Shown piece by piece: positions 9,601 through 16,222 of a DNA stretch of 64,000 nt. The stretch comes from Micromonospora inositola. GTDB taxonomy: Bacteria > Actinomycetota > Actinomycetes > Mycobacteriales > Micromonosporaceae. The notes under the pieces were generated by a model that did not search any database, was not told the origin of the DNA, and saw only the letters and a list, made by a program, of their open reading frames with translations. Each line of letters opens with the position of its first letter. Within the stretch, counting starts at the first letter, position 1. Made by a program: the position numbers and the translations under genes. Location: the NCBI RefSeq assembly GCF_900090285.1, contig NZ_LT607754.1, forward strand, positions 2,976,001-3,040,000. The letters run 5' to 3'.

Positions 9601-9981
9601 CTGGTCGAGGCGCGGACCGGGGCGCCGACGTTCTACCTGGACTTCCCGACCGACGTCTCGCCGCTGACCCGGCAGCACCGGGACGACCCGCGGCTGGCGG
9701 AGCGGTGGGACCTGGTGGCGTTCGGGATAGAGCTGGGCACCGCGTACTCGGAGCTGGTCGACCCGACCGAGCAGCGGCGCCGGCTCACCGAGCAGTCGCT
9801 GAAGGCGGCCGGCGGCGATCCGGAGGCGATGGAGCTGGACGAGGACTTCCTCACCGCGCTGGAGTACGCCATGCCGCCCACCGGGGGTCTGGGCCTGGGC
9901 GTCGACCGGCTGGTGATGCTGCTGACCGGCCGGTCGATCCGGGAGACGCTGCCCTTCCCGCTGGTCCGCGAGTCCTCGTGA
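6646..9981 (+). CDS. lysX: Bifunctional lysylphosphatidylglycerol synthetase / lysyl-tRNA synthetase LysX
   Basis: The 1111-aa membrane protein charges tRNA with lysine and moves the lysine to phosphatidylglycerol, lowering membrane negative charge and protecting against cationic peptides. Residues ~25-270 hold a multi-pass membrane region. Residues ~280-600 form the lysyltransferase domain ([24 protein letters not shown]). From ~631 a complete class II lysyl-tRNA synthetase follows, with an OB fold, motif 2 ([20 protein letters not shown], ~860) and motif 3 ([11 protein letters not shown], ~1080). The TTG start at 6646 is preceded by GAGGGAGG at 5 nt. Length matches mycobacterial LysX. Its stop overlaps the next start. 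Confidence 0.95.
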   Translation: [1111 protein letters not shown]

Positions 9982-10625
9982 GCCGGGTCGGCCCGGCCCG
10001 GGCGCTGCCGGGGCTGGCGCTCGGGCTGGCCGGGGTCATCTACGCCTCGTGGCTGATCGGGCCGCTGCTGAACCCGGCGTTCGGCCTCCTCGACGGGTAC
10101 GCCAGCGAGCTGGCCGCCCGCGACCAGCCGTACCACCTGGTGTTCGGCCTGGGTGACCTGGTCGTCGGCGCGCTGGCGTCGGCGACCGGGGTGGCGCTGG
10201 CCCGGCAGGCCCGGGGCTGGCCGCGGTGGGCCTGGTGGGGGCTGGTCGCCTTCGGCGTGGCCACCGCCCTGGACGGCACGGTGAGTTCGATGGACTGCGC
10301 CCCGACCGCGGACGGGCGCTGCGCCCGGCTGGCGGAGCTGGGTGAGCTGTCCTGGCGGCACCAGGGGCACTCGGTCAGCTCGTCGGTGGCGATCGCCGGC
10401 GGGATCGCCTCGCTGCTCGCGCTGCTGATGGCCCGGCGCGGCCGCGGCGCGTCGCTCCGCTGGGGGCTCGCGGTGGCGGCGGTGCTGCTGGTCGGCACGG
10501 CGGCGACCCTGGTCGAAGTGGCCCATCCGGACCTGGCGCTGGGCGCCTGGCAGCGGGTCCAACTGCTCGGCCTGTCCGGCTGGCTGGTCTACGCGGGAGT
10601 CGTCGCGACCCGCCCCGACCCGTGA
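9978..10625 (+). CDS. DUF998 family membrane protein
   Basis: The 215-aa integral membrane protein has about six hydrophobic segments and the DUF998 pattern: GPLLNPAFGLLDGYASELAA near the N-terminus, DLVVGALASATGVAL, a central soluble Cys pair (DCAPTADGRC), then SWRHQGHSVSSSVA. GTG at 9978 overlaps the lysX stop as GTGA, so the two are translationally coupled. The function of the family is unknown; the tight coupling suggests a role alongside lysinylated-lipid synthesis in the membrane. Confidence 0.82.
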   Translation: MSRVGPARALPGLALGLAGVIYASWLIGPLLNPAFGLLDGYASELAARDQPYHLVFGLGDLVVGALASATGVALARQARGWPRWAWWGLVAFGVATALDGTVSSMDCAPTADGRCARLAELGELSWRHQGHSVSSSVAIAGGIASLLALLMARRGRGASLRWGLAVAAVLLVGTAATLVEVAHPDLALGAWQRVQLLGLSGWLVYAGVVATRPDP

Positions 10626-10749
10626 CGCGCGTCCCGGCCGGGCGAGCTGAATGGTCGACGCCGGGTCGCCGACCGGGCGGGTCCCGTCCCCGGACGCCCC
10701 CATACCGCCGACCCTGAGTGGATCCGGCGTCGGGCGTGACACCGGGTCC

Positions 10750-10755
10750 TAGGCT
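10750..10755 (+). promoter_or_regulatory. Leaderless -10 element before the DUF6412 frame
   Basis: TAGGCT is followed by 7 nt and a GTG at 10763. This is the same arrangement as at nei, and it marks 10763 as the ancestral start of the DUF6412 protein. That frame now meets TAA at 10802. Confidence 0.45.
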
Positions 10756-10822
10756 GGTCGGCGTGCCAGGGTTGCTGATGGCGGTGGCGGGGACGTGGGC
10801 GTAAGCCCTCGCCCAGCTCACC

Positions 10823-11059
10823 GTGCTGGCGGACCGGCCGGTCGGGCTGCTCGCCGGGGCGGCGGTCGCCGCCGCGTTGCTGCTGGCCACGCTGCTTGCC
10901 CTCCGGTCGCGGGCCCTGCCGGGCGCGCCCCGGTCCGGCCGGCTCGCCACCGCGCTGCGGGCCCGGGCCCGCGGTCGTCGGGTCCCCCGGCAGGTCGACC
11001 CGGCCGCGGCCGGTCGGCCGCGGCCGCGCGCCCCCGGCCTGCGCCCCTCGGCCGCGTAG
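10823..11059 (+). CDS. DUF6412 small membrane protein, N-terminus possibly broken by an in-frame stop
   Basis: The 78-aa frame has one strong hydrophobic segment (VGLLAGAAVAAALLLATLLAL) and a basic, Pro-rich tail ending PRPRAPGLRPSAA. It resembles the DUF6412 family found next to YidC-like genes in actinomycetes. The frame continues upstream without shift to GTG 10763 (VPGLLMAVAGTWA), but a TAA at 10802-10804 interrupts it exactly where a Tyr codon (TAC) would join two halves of a hydrophobic stretch. GTG 10823 has no ribosome site. It is either a recent nonsense mutation, a sequencing error, or a protein restarted internally. It lies 94 nt before the YidC gene. Confidence 0.55.
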   Translation: MLADRPVGLLAGAAVAAALLLATLLALRSRALPGAPRSGRLATALRARARGRRVPRQVDPAAAGRPRPRAPGLRPSAA

Positions 11060-11153
11060 CGCTGCGCCGCCGCGCGGCCGGTTCCGTCGTCATCCGTCCC
11101 GCCGGGACGTGTCGGCCCCGCCGGGACCTCCGGAATCGGACCGAGGGGTTCAA

Positions 11154-11897
11154 TTGCTCGCCTTCGCACCACTGCACGCCGCGGCGTCCGCCGCCGCTAC
11201 CGTCGTCACCTGGCTCGCCGGCACGCTCGAACCGCTGACCGGCGGCGCGGCCACGGCCGCCGCGATCGTCCTGTTCACCATCGGGGTCCGCCTGCTTATC
11301 TCGCCGCTCACCCTGGCGCAGGTCCGCGGGGAGCGGCGCCGTGCGGCGCTCGCCCCCGAGGTCCGCGACCTCCAGCGCCGGTACGCCGACGATCCCGCCA
11401 GGCTGCAGAGCGAGTTGTTCGCGCTGTACCGGCGGGCCGGCGCCAGCCCGGTCGCCGGCTGCCTCCCGGCGCTGCTCCAGGCGCCGTTCTTCCTGGTCAT
11501 GTACCGCCTCTTCGCCACCGGCGACGCCAGCCCCGGCCTGCTGGACGAGCGGCTGGCCGGGGTGCCGCTGGGCTGGCACCTCGGCGACGGGCTCACCGGA
11601 CCGGTGGTCGCGGTCTTCGGGGTGCTGCTGGTGGCGCTGCTCGTGCTGGCCTGGTACTCCTCGCGGCGAGCCCGTCGGGCGGCCGCGGCCACCGGCACCG
11701 TCGCCGGTACGCCCACCGAGGGTCCGGGCGCGGCGACGCTGGGCCGGCTGCTGCCGCTGCTTCCGTACACCACGGTGCTGGTGGCGTTGGTGGTGCCGCT
11801 GGCGGCGGTGCTCTACCTGGTCGTCACGACCGGGTGGACCGCGCTGGAGCAGGTGGTGCTGCGCCGGCCGCAGCGGGCAGACATCGACGGACGTTGA
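11154..11897 (+). CDS. YidC/Oxa1-family membrane protein insertase (short actinobacterial paralogue)
   Basis: This 247-aa polytopic protein should help insert or fold membrane proteins. The conserved Oxa1 core is present: TIGVRLLISPLTLAQVRGERR at the first core helix, then LQRRYADDPARLQSELFALY, GASPVAGCLPALLQAPFFLVMYRLF, and later helices ending LPYTTVLVALVVPLAAVLYLV. TTG at 11154 has GAGGGG at 5 nt and gives a short hydrophobic N-terminus. It is much shorter than canonical YidC and not in the rpmH-rnpA context, so it is a second, accessory insertase. Its stop overlaps the -35 box of the GH16 promoter. Confidence 0.85.
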   Translation: MLAFAPLHAAASAAATVVTWLAGTLEPLTGGAATAAAIVLFTIGVRLLISPLTLAQVRGERRRAALAPEVRDLQRRYADDPARLQSELFALYRRAGASPVAGCLPALLQAPFFLVMYRLFATGDASPGLLDERLAGVPLGWHLGDGLTGPVVAVFGVLLVALLVLAWYSSRRARRAAAATGTVAGTPTEGPGAATLGRLLPLLPYTTVLVALVVPLAAVLYLVVTTGWTALEQVVLRRPQRADIDGR

Positions 11898-11922
11898 CAA
11901 CTGCCCGGCGGGCGCGTAGAAA
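11894..11922 (+). promoter_or_regulatory. Consensus promoter of the GH16 glucanase gene
   Basis: A perfect TTGACA (11894-11899) is separated by 17 nt from TAGAAA (11917-11922). The predicted transcription start, about 11929, falls at the left edge of an 18-bp palindrome. The -35 overlaps the stop codon of the YidC-like gene. Confidence 0.7.
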
Positions 11923-11927
11923 ACGCG

Positions 11928-11945
11928 TCAGAGAGCGCTCTCTGA
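11928..11945. promoter_or_regulatory. Perfect 18-bp palindromic operator (LacI-type centre) at the GH16 gene
   Basis: TCAGAGAGCGCTCTCTGA is a perfect 18-bp palindrome with a central GCGC. It sits on the predicted transcription start and ~28 nt before the ATG. The centre GAGCGCTC is shared with the LacI-family CebR operator of streptomycetes (core GGGAGCGCTCCC). Repression relieved by oligosaccharide inducer is the likely mode; no LacI gene is in this window. Confidence 0.75.
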
Positions 11946-11972
11946 ATCCCGTCCCCGCAGAGAGGCACCCCG

Positions 11973-13394
11973 ATGAGTCCTGTCCCGGCGGCGTCCGCCG
12001 CCCCGTCCACCCTGCGCCGATCACGCCGCCGACTGTCGCTGGCCGCGGCCGTGCTCGCCACCGCCACCGCACTGGCCGCCGTCTCGATGACCGCCCACGC
12101 CGCCGTACCGCCGCCCGCGGCCGGCTGGAGTCTGGTCTGGAGCGACGACTTCACCGGCGCGGCCGGCGCCCTGCCGTCCTCCGCCAACTGGATCATCGAC
12201 ACCGGCACCAGCTACCCGGGCGGCCCGGCCAACTGGGGCACCGGCGAGATCCAGACCTACACCACCAGCACCGCCAACCTCAGCCAGGACGGCGGCGGCA
12301 ACCTGCGGATCACTCCGCTGCGGGACGCCGCCGGCCGGTGGACGTCGGCCCGGATCGAGACGGTCCGCACCGACTTCAAGCCGCCGGCCGGGGGCGTGCT
12401 CGCCTTGGAGGGGCGGATCCAGATGCCGAACGTCACCGGTGCCCAGGCGGCCGGCTACTGGCCCGCCTTCTGGGCGCTCGGCTCGCCGTACCGGGGCAAC
12501 TATCAGAACTGGCCCGGCATCGGCGAGCTGGACGTGATGGAGAACGTCAACGGGTTGAACCAGGTCTGGGGCACGTTGCACTGCGGTGTCGCCCCGGGCG
12601 GCCCGTGCAACGAGTTCAACGGCCTGGGCAACATCCGGGCCTGCCCGGGCAGCAGCTGCCAGTCCGCGTTCCACACCTACCGCTTCGAGTGGGACGCCTC
12701 GGTCAGCCCCCAGCAGCTCCGCTGGTACGTCGACGGCCAGCTCTTCCACACGGTGAGCCAGACCCAGGTCGGCGAGCCGTACTGGGGGCAGATGACCAAC
12801 CACGCCGGCTATTTCCTGCTGCTCAACGTCGCCGTGGGCGGTTCCTTCCCGAACGGCGTCGCCGGCACGGGTACGCCGACCGCCGCGACGGTTCCCGGCC
12901 GGCCGATGCTGGTCGACTACGTGGCGGTCTACCGCCGGGGCGGCACCGGCCCGTCGCCGAGCCCGACCACGCCGCCGCCCGGCGGGACGGTGAACCCGTA
13001 CGCCACCATCCAGGCGGAGACGTTCAGCGGCCAGAACGGGGTGGTCGTCGAGGCGTGTGCCGAGGGCGGGCAGAACCTCGGCTACCTGCGCAACGGCGAC
13101 TGGGCCCGGTACGACAACGTGGACTTCGGGGCCAGCCCGCCGCGTGACTTCCTGGCCCGGGTGGCCTCCGGCGCGCCGGGCGGGGTGAGCGGCCTGGTGG
13201 AGGTCCGGCTGGACAGCCCGACCGCCGCGCCGATCGGCAGCTTCGCCGTCGGCAACACCGGCGGCTGGCAGAGCTGGACCTCGGTGCCGGGCAACGTCTC
13301 GGCGGTGACCGGGCGGCACAGCGTCTACCTCACCTTCACCAGCGGCCAGCCGGCCGACTTCGTCAACGTCAACTGGTTCACCTTCCGCCGCTGA
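11973..13394 (+). CDS. Secreted GH16 endo-beta-1,3-glucanase with C-terminal CBM6
   Basis: The 473-aa exported enzyme should cleave beta-1,3- or mixed-linkage glucans. A signal peptide with an RRSRRR n-region ends near AHA/A (~43). The GH16 domain (~48-322) carries the signature E185-L-D187-V-M-E190 with nucleophile and acid/base Glu residues, the laminarinase form. A Pro/Gly-rich linker (PSPSPTTPPPGG) leads to a CBM6-type module (~340-473: ATIQAETFSGQNGV, RNGDWARYDNVDFG) for glucan binding. GAGAGG precedes the ATG. The promoter and perfect palindrome immediately upstream indicate inducible expression. A strong terminator follows. Confidence 0.92.
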   Translation: MSPVPAASAAPSTLRRSRRRLSLAAAVLATATALAAVSMTAHAAVPPPAAGWSLVWSDDFTGAAGALPSSANWIIDTGTSYPGGPANWGTGEIQTYTTSTANLSQDGGGNLRITPLRDAAGRWTSARIETVRTDFKPPAGGVLALEGRIQMPNVTGAQAAGYWPAFWALGSPYRGNYQNWPGIGELDVMENVNGLNQVWGTLHCGVAPGGPCNEFNGLGNIRACPGSSCQSAFHTYRFEWDASVSPQQLRWYVDGQLFHTVSQTQVGEPYWGQMTNHAGYFLLLNVAVGGSFPNGVAGTGTPTAATVPGRPMLVDYVAVYRRGGTGPSPSPTTPPPGGTVNPYATIQAETFSGQNGVVVEACAEGGQNLGYLRNGDWARYDNVDFGASPPRDFLARVASGAPGGVSGLVEVRLDSPTAAPIGSFAVGNTGGWQSWTSVPGNVSAVTGRHSVYLTFTSGQPADFVNVNWFTFRR

Positions 13395-13404
13395 GGCGTC
13401 GGCC

Positions 13405-13442
13405 GGGGTCCCCTCCCGCTTCCGGGTCCGGGAGGGGGCCCC
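13405..13442 (+). terminator. Terminator of the GH16 gene
   Basis: GGGGTCCCCTCCCG pairs with CGGGAGGGGGCCCC (one mismatch) across a 10-nt loop and is followed by TTT, 10 nt after the GH16 stop. Confidence 0.75.
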
Positions 13443-13456
13443 TTTCCCACACCCTC

Positions 13457-13485
13457 TGGACAGAAACAGTTAACAGTCTTAATAA
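13457..13485 (+). promoter_or_regulatory. Chitinase-region promoter with direct repeats in the spacer
   Basis: TGGACA (13457-13462) and TAATAA (13480-13485) are separated by 17 nt. The spacer carries two direct AACAGT copies (13465-13470, 13472-13477) with a period of 7. Direct repeats overlapping the promoter are known at streptomycete chitinase genes, so this is a plausible regulator site. It is the only AT-rich patch nearby. Confidence 0.6.
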
Positions 13486-13535
13486 TAGCGCTGACGTTGA
13501 CGTCCATGGATTCCCGTTCGGGTGTGGAGGGTCGC

Positions 13536-13655
13536 ATGAAACGGTCCAGATCCCTTGTCGTGTCGCTGATGGCCGTGCTGACGGCGACCCTCGGCGCGGC
13601 GGCGGTGGCGCTGCCCGCGTACGCCGCCGGCCCGACCGCCAGCTTCGTGCCCTGA
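13536..13655 (+). CDS. Orphan 39-aa signal-peptide ORF in the chitinase leader
   Basis: ATG at 13536 has a strong GGAGGG site and opens a 39-aa frame: MKRSRSLVVSL, a hydrophobic core, then LPAYAAGPTASFVP and a stop. It is a complete Sec signal peptide with the first residues of a mature protein (GPTASFV) that match how CBM2-chitinases of this group begin; the next gene's mature start is ATAAFVRTS. It ends abruptly, so it is either the stub of a deleted paralogous chitinase or a leader peptide. A GC hairpin (13663-13685) follows, 72 nt ahead of the chitinase GTG. Confidence 0.5.
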   Translation: MKRSRSLVVSLMAVLTATLGAAAVALPAYAAGPTASFVP

Positions 13656-13662
13656 CGGCGTC

Positions 13663-13685
13663 GGCCCGCCGCGACCCGGCGGGCC
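13663..13685 (+). terminator. Hairpin between leader ORF and chitinase (possible attenuator)
   Basis: GGCCCGCC (13663-13670) pairs with GGCGGGCC (13678-13685) across a 7-nt loop. There is no T-run, so it is a weak terminator at best. Its place between the leader ORF and the chitinase start would suit attenuation. Confidence 0.35.
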
Positions 13686-13757
13686 GCCCCTGCACCGTCG
13701 GCCCACCCCACCGGCCGAACCGGCACCCCCCACCACATCAGGTCCCGGGAGGACACC

Positions 13758-15323
13758 GTGAAACTCCACCCCACCCGCGTGGCGACGTTCGCCGCCGCGG
13801 TCGCCGCCGCCCTGGTCGCGGCCACCGTCGTGGCCGCGCCACCGGCCTCCGCCGCCACCGCCGCCTTCGTCCGCACCTCCAGCTGGGGCAGCGGGTACGA
13901 GGCCAAGTTCACCGTCACCAACAACAGTTCGGCGAGCATCTCCTCGTGGAACGTCCAGTTCGACCTGCCCGCCGGCAGCGCCGTCGGCTCGTTCTGGGAC
14001 GCCCTGCTCACCACCTCCGGCCAGCACGTCACCGCGGTCAACCAGTCCTGGAACGGCGCCCTCGCCCCGGGCGCCAGCACCACCTTCGGCTTCATCGTCA
14101 GCGGCACCGGCGACCCGACGAACTGCACGGTCAACGGCGGCTCCTGCACCGGTGGGGGAGGGGGCAACCCGTCCGCGCCGGCCACCCCGGGCGGCCTGCG
14201 GGTCACCGGCACCACCAACTCCTCGGTCTCGCTGGCCTGGAACGCGGTCTCCGGCACGGTCTCCGGCTACCGGGTGTACGAGGGCAGCACCGTGCGGGCC
14301 ACCGTCACCGGCACGTCGGCCACCGCGTCCGGCCTGGCCGCCTGCACGGCGCACAGCTACACGGTGGCCGCGTACAACGCCAGCGGCGAGTCGGCGAAGT
14401 CGGCGGCGGTGTCGGCCAGCACCACCGGCTGCACCGGCGGCGGAAGCGGCCCGATGGCCGCCGCGCCCTACCTCTACCCGGGCTGGGGCGACCCGCCCGC
14501 GCCGTCGACCGTGATGAGCGCGACCGGGATCAAGTGGTTCACCATCGCGTTCGTCCTCTCCGGCGGCGGCTGCGCCCCGGCCTGGGACGGCAGCGGCCCG
14601 CTCACCGGCGGCGCGCACGCCAGCACCATCGCCGCGATCCGGGCGGCCGGCGGCGACGTGATCCCGTCCTTCGGCGGGTGGAGCGGCAACAAGCTGGGCC
14701 CGAACTGCTCCTCCGCGAGCGCCCTCGCGGGGGCGTACCAGCAGGTGATCAACGCGTACGGGCTGAAGGCCATCGACATCGACATCGAGAACAGCGACGA
14801 GTTCGAGAACGAGGTGGTGCAGGACCGGATCCTCGGCGCGTTGAAGATCGTCAAGCAGAACAACCCGGGGATCAAGACGATCGTCACCTTCGGCACGTCG
14901 ACCACCGGCCCGTCCTGGTGGGGCACCCGGCTGATCAACCAGGCCGCCGCGCTCGGTGCCAACATCGACACCTTCACCATCATGCCGTTCGACTTCGGCG
15001 GCGGGGCGAACATGTACCAGAACACGGTGAACGCCGCCGAGGGGCTGAAGAACGCGCTGAAGACGGCGTTCGGCTGGTCCGACGCCACCGCGTACGCGCA
15101 CATGGGCATCTCCGGCATGAACGGCCTCTCCGACCAGCAGGAGCTGACCTCCCCGGCCACCTGGACGCAGATCCGCGACTGGGCCAGGGCCCGGGGACTG
15201 TCCCGGTTCACCTTCTGGTCGGTCAACCGCGACCGGCCCTGCCCGGGCGGGGGCGTGGTCTCCAACTGCTCCGGCATCGCCCAGAACACCTGGGAGTTCA
15301 CCTCGATCACCGCGCAGTACTGA
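13758..15323 (+). CDS. Secreted GH18 chitinase with CBM2 and fibronectin type III domains
   Basis: The 521-aa exported chitinase has a signal peptide (~1-34, cut near ASA/A), a CBM2 chitin/cellulose-binding module (~35-130), a Gly-rich linker, an FnIII domain (~137-222), a second linker and a GH18 barrel (~230-521). The catalytic strand is A338-I-D340-I-D342-I-E344, with E344 the proton donor; the first Asp of the usual DxxDxDxE motif is not at its canonical place. GGWSG and MPFDFG are further GH18 features. GTG at 13758 follows GGGAGGACACC. Export and substrate binding imply extracellular chitin use. The last codons are copied in the tandem repeat beyond the stop. Confidence 0.92.
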   Translation: MKLHPTRVATFAAAVAAALVAATVVAAPPASAATAAFVRTSSWGSGYEAKFTVTNNSSASISSWNVQFDLPAGSAVGSFWDALLTTSGQHVTAVNQSWNGALAPGASTTFGFIVSGTGDPTNCTVNGGSCTGGGGGNPSAPATPGGLRVTGTTNSSVSLAWNAVSGTVSGYRVYEGSTVRATVTGTSATASGLAACTAHSYTVAAYNASGESAKSAAVSASTTGCTGGGSGPMAAAPYLYPGWGDPPAPSTVMSATGIKWFTIAFVLSGGGCAPAWDGSGPLTGGAHASTIAAIRAAGGDVIPSFGGWSGNKLGPNCSSASALAGAYQQVINAYGLKAIDIDIENSDEFENEVVQDRILGALKIVKQNNPGIKTIVTFGTSTTGPSWWGTRLINQAAALGANIDTFTIMPFDFGGGANMYQNTVNAAEGLKNALKTAFGWSDATAYAHMGISGMNGLSDQQELTSPATWTQIRDWARARGLSRFTFWSVNRDRPCPGGGVVSNCSGIAQNTWEFTSITAQY

Positions 15324-15375
15324 TCAGCGCGGTCACCGCGCAGTACTGATCAGCGCGGTCACCGCTCAGTACTGA
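15307..15375 (+). repeat. 26-bp tandem repeat spanning the chitinase stop codon
   Basis: The unit starting TCACCGCGCAGTACTGATCA occurs at 15307-15332, again identically at 15333-15358, and partially (17 bp, one change) at 15359-15375. The first copy contains the chitinase C-terminus TAQY and its stop, so each later copy repeats the coding end downstream of the stop. Confidence 0.85.
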
Positions 15376-15389
15376 ACGCGTCGTCGCGG

Positions 15390-16061
15390 TCAGCGGCCGG
15401 CGGTCACCGACTGCCGGTCGCGCCGCGCGCGGCGCTTCCGGAGCTTCTTCGTCGACCAGCTGACGATCATGACGCCGAAGACCGCGAAGATGGCGTAGTT
15501 GAACCAGCTGCTGTAGCGGTCCACCTGCTGCCAGCGGGAGCCGAGGGCGAAGCCGAGCCCGACGAGCAGCGCGTTCCACACCCCGCTGCCGAGCGTGGTG
15601 AGCAGGACGAACTGGCCCAGCGGCATCCGGTTGGCCCCGGCCGGCACCGAGACCAGGCTGCGGACCACCGGCACCACCCGGCCGATCAGCACCGCCCACT
15701 TCCCGTGCCGCTCGAACCAGCGGTCGGCCCGCTCCAGGTCCTCCCGGTCGACCAGGGGGATGTGGTCCAGCCAGCGCTTCAGCCGCTCCTCGCCGAGCGC
15801 GGCGCCGAGCCAGTAGAGCACCAGCGCGCCGAGCAGCGAGCCGGCCGTGGCGGCAAGCACGATCAGCACCACGTTGAACCGGCCCTCGGCCGAGAGGTAG
15901 CCGGCCATCGCCAGCACGATCTCGCTCGGGATCGGCGGGATGATGCTCTCCAGCGCCACCAGGAAGGCCACGCCCAGCGCGCCGAGCGAGTCGATGACGG
16001 TCGCAACCCACCCGGTCAGCCCGCTGAACTGGTTCGGGTCGACGTTCTGGGCGAGAGCCAT
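15390..16061 (-). CDS. DedA family membrane protein
   Basis: The 223-aa polytopic protein has the DedA/SNARE-associated core: ALESIIPPIPSEIVLAMAGYLS, LGALVLYWLGAALG, a soluble loop with DREDLERADRWFERHGKWAVLIGRVVPVVRSLVSVPAG (split here as a single conserved block in the middle), and a C-terminal helix followed by a basic tail. The FxGRxxPxxR motif is present as LIGRVVPVVR. DedA proteins are linked to lipid-carrier or lipid flipping and to proton-motive-force homeostasis. ATG at 16061 has AAGGA at 7 nt. It is convergent with the chitinase and divergent from the TreS-like gene. Confidence 0.88.
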   Translation of the reverse strand: MALAQNVDPNQFSGLTGWVATVIDSLGALGVAFLVALESIIPPIPSEIVLAMAGYLSAEGRFNVVLIVLAATAGSLLGALVLYWLGAALGEERLKRWLDHIPLVDREDLERADRWFERHGKWAVLIGRVVPVVRSLVSVPAGANRMPLGQFVLLTTLGSGVWNALLVGLGFALGSRWQQVDRYSSWFNYAIFAVFGVMIVSWSTKKLRKRRARRDRQSVTAGR

Positions 16062-16103
16062 GGGCGTCCTTCCGGCCGGGGATCGAACAGTGGTACCCCG
16101 ACC

Positions 16104-16128
16104 GTCACCGGTCACACCTGCCGGTGAC
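16104..16128. promoter_or_regulatory. Inverted repeat in the dedA / GH13 divergent region
   Basis: GTCACCGG (16104-16111) and CCGGTGAC (16121-16128) are separated by 9 nt in the 161-bp divergent intergenic region. It could be an operator or a leader hairpin. Nothing else in the region is identifiable. Confidence 0.3.
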
Positions 16129-16222
16129 CCACTCCACTGATCACCCGATCTGTCCTCCGGGTGCGGTCCGGGGAGACCGGCCCGGGTTTGCCGGGACGGC
16201 CGATCGGAGAAGTTAACCGGGC

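Noticed and set aside
6486..9977. Long plus-strand frame in another phase of lysX.
   Set aside because: Its sequence is Arg/Gly/Ala-rich shadow over the whole of lysX; only its last 648 bases (DUF998) are a real gene.
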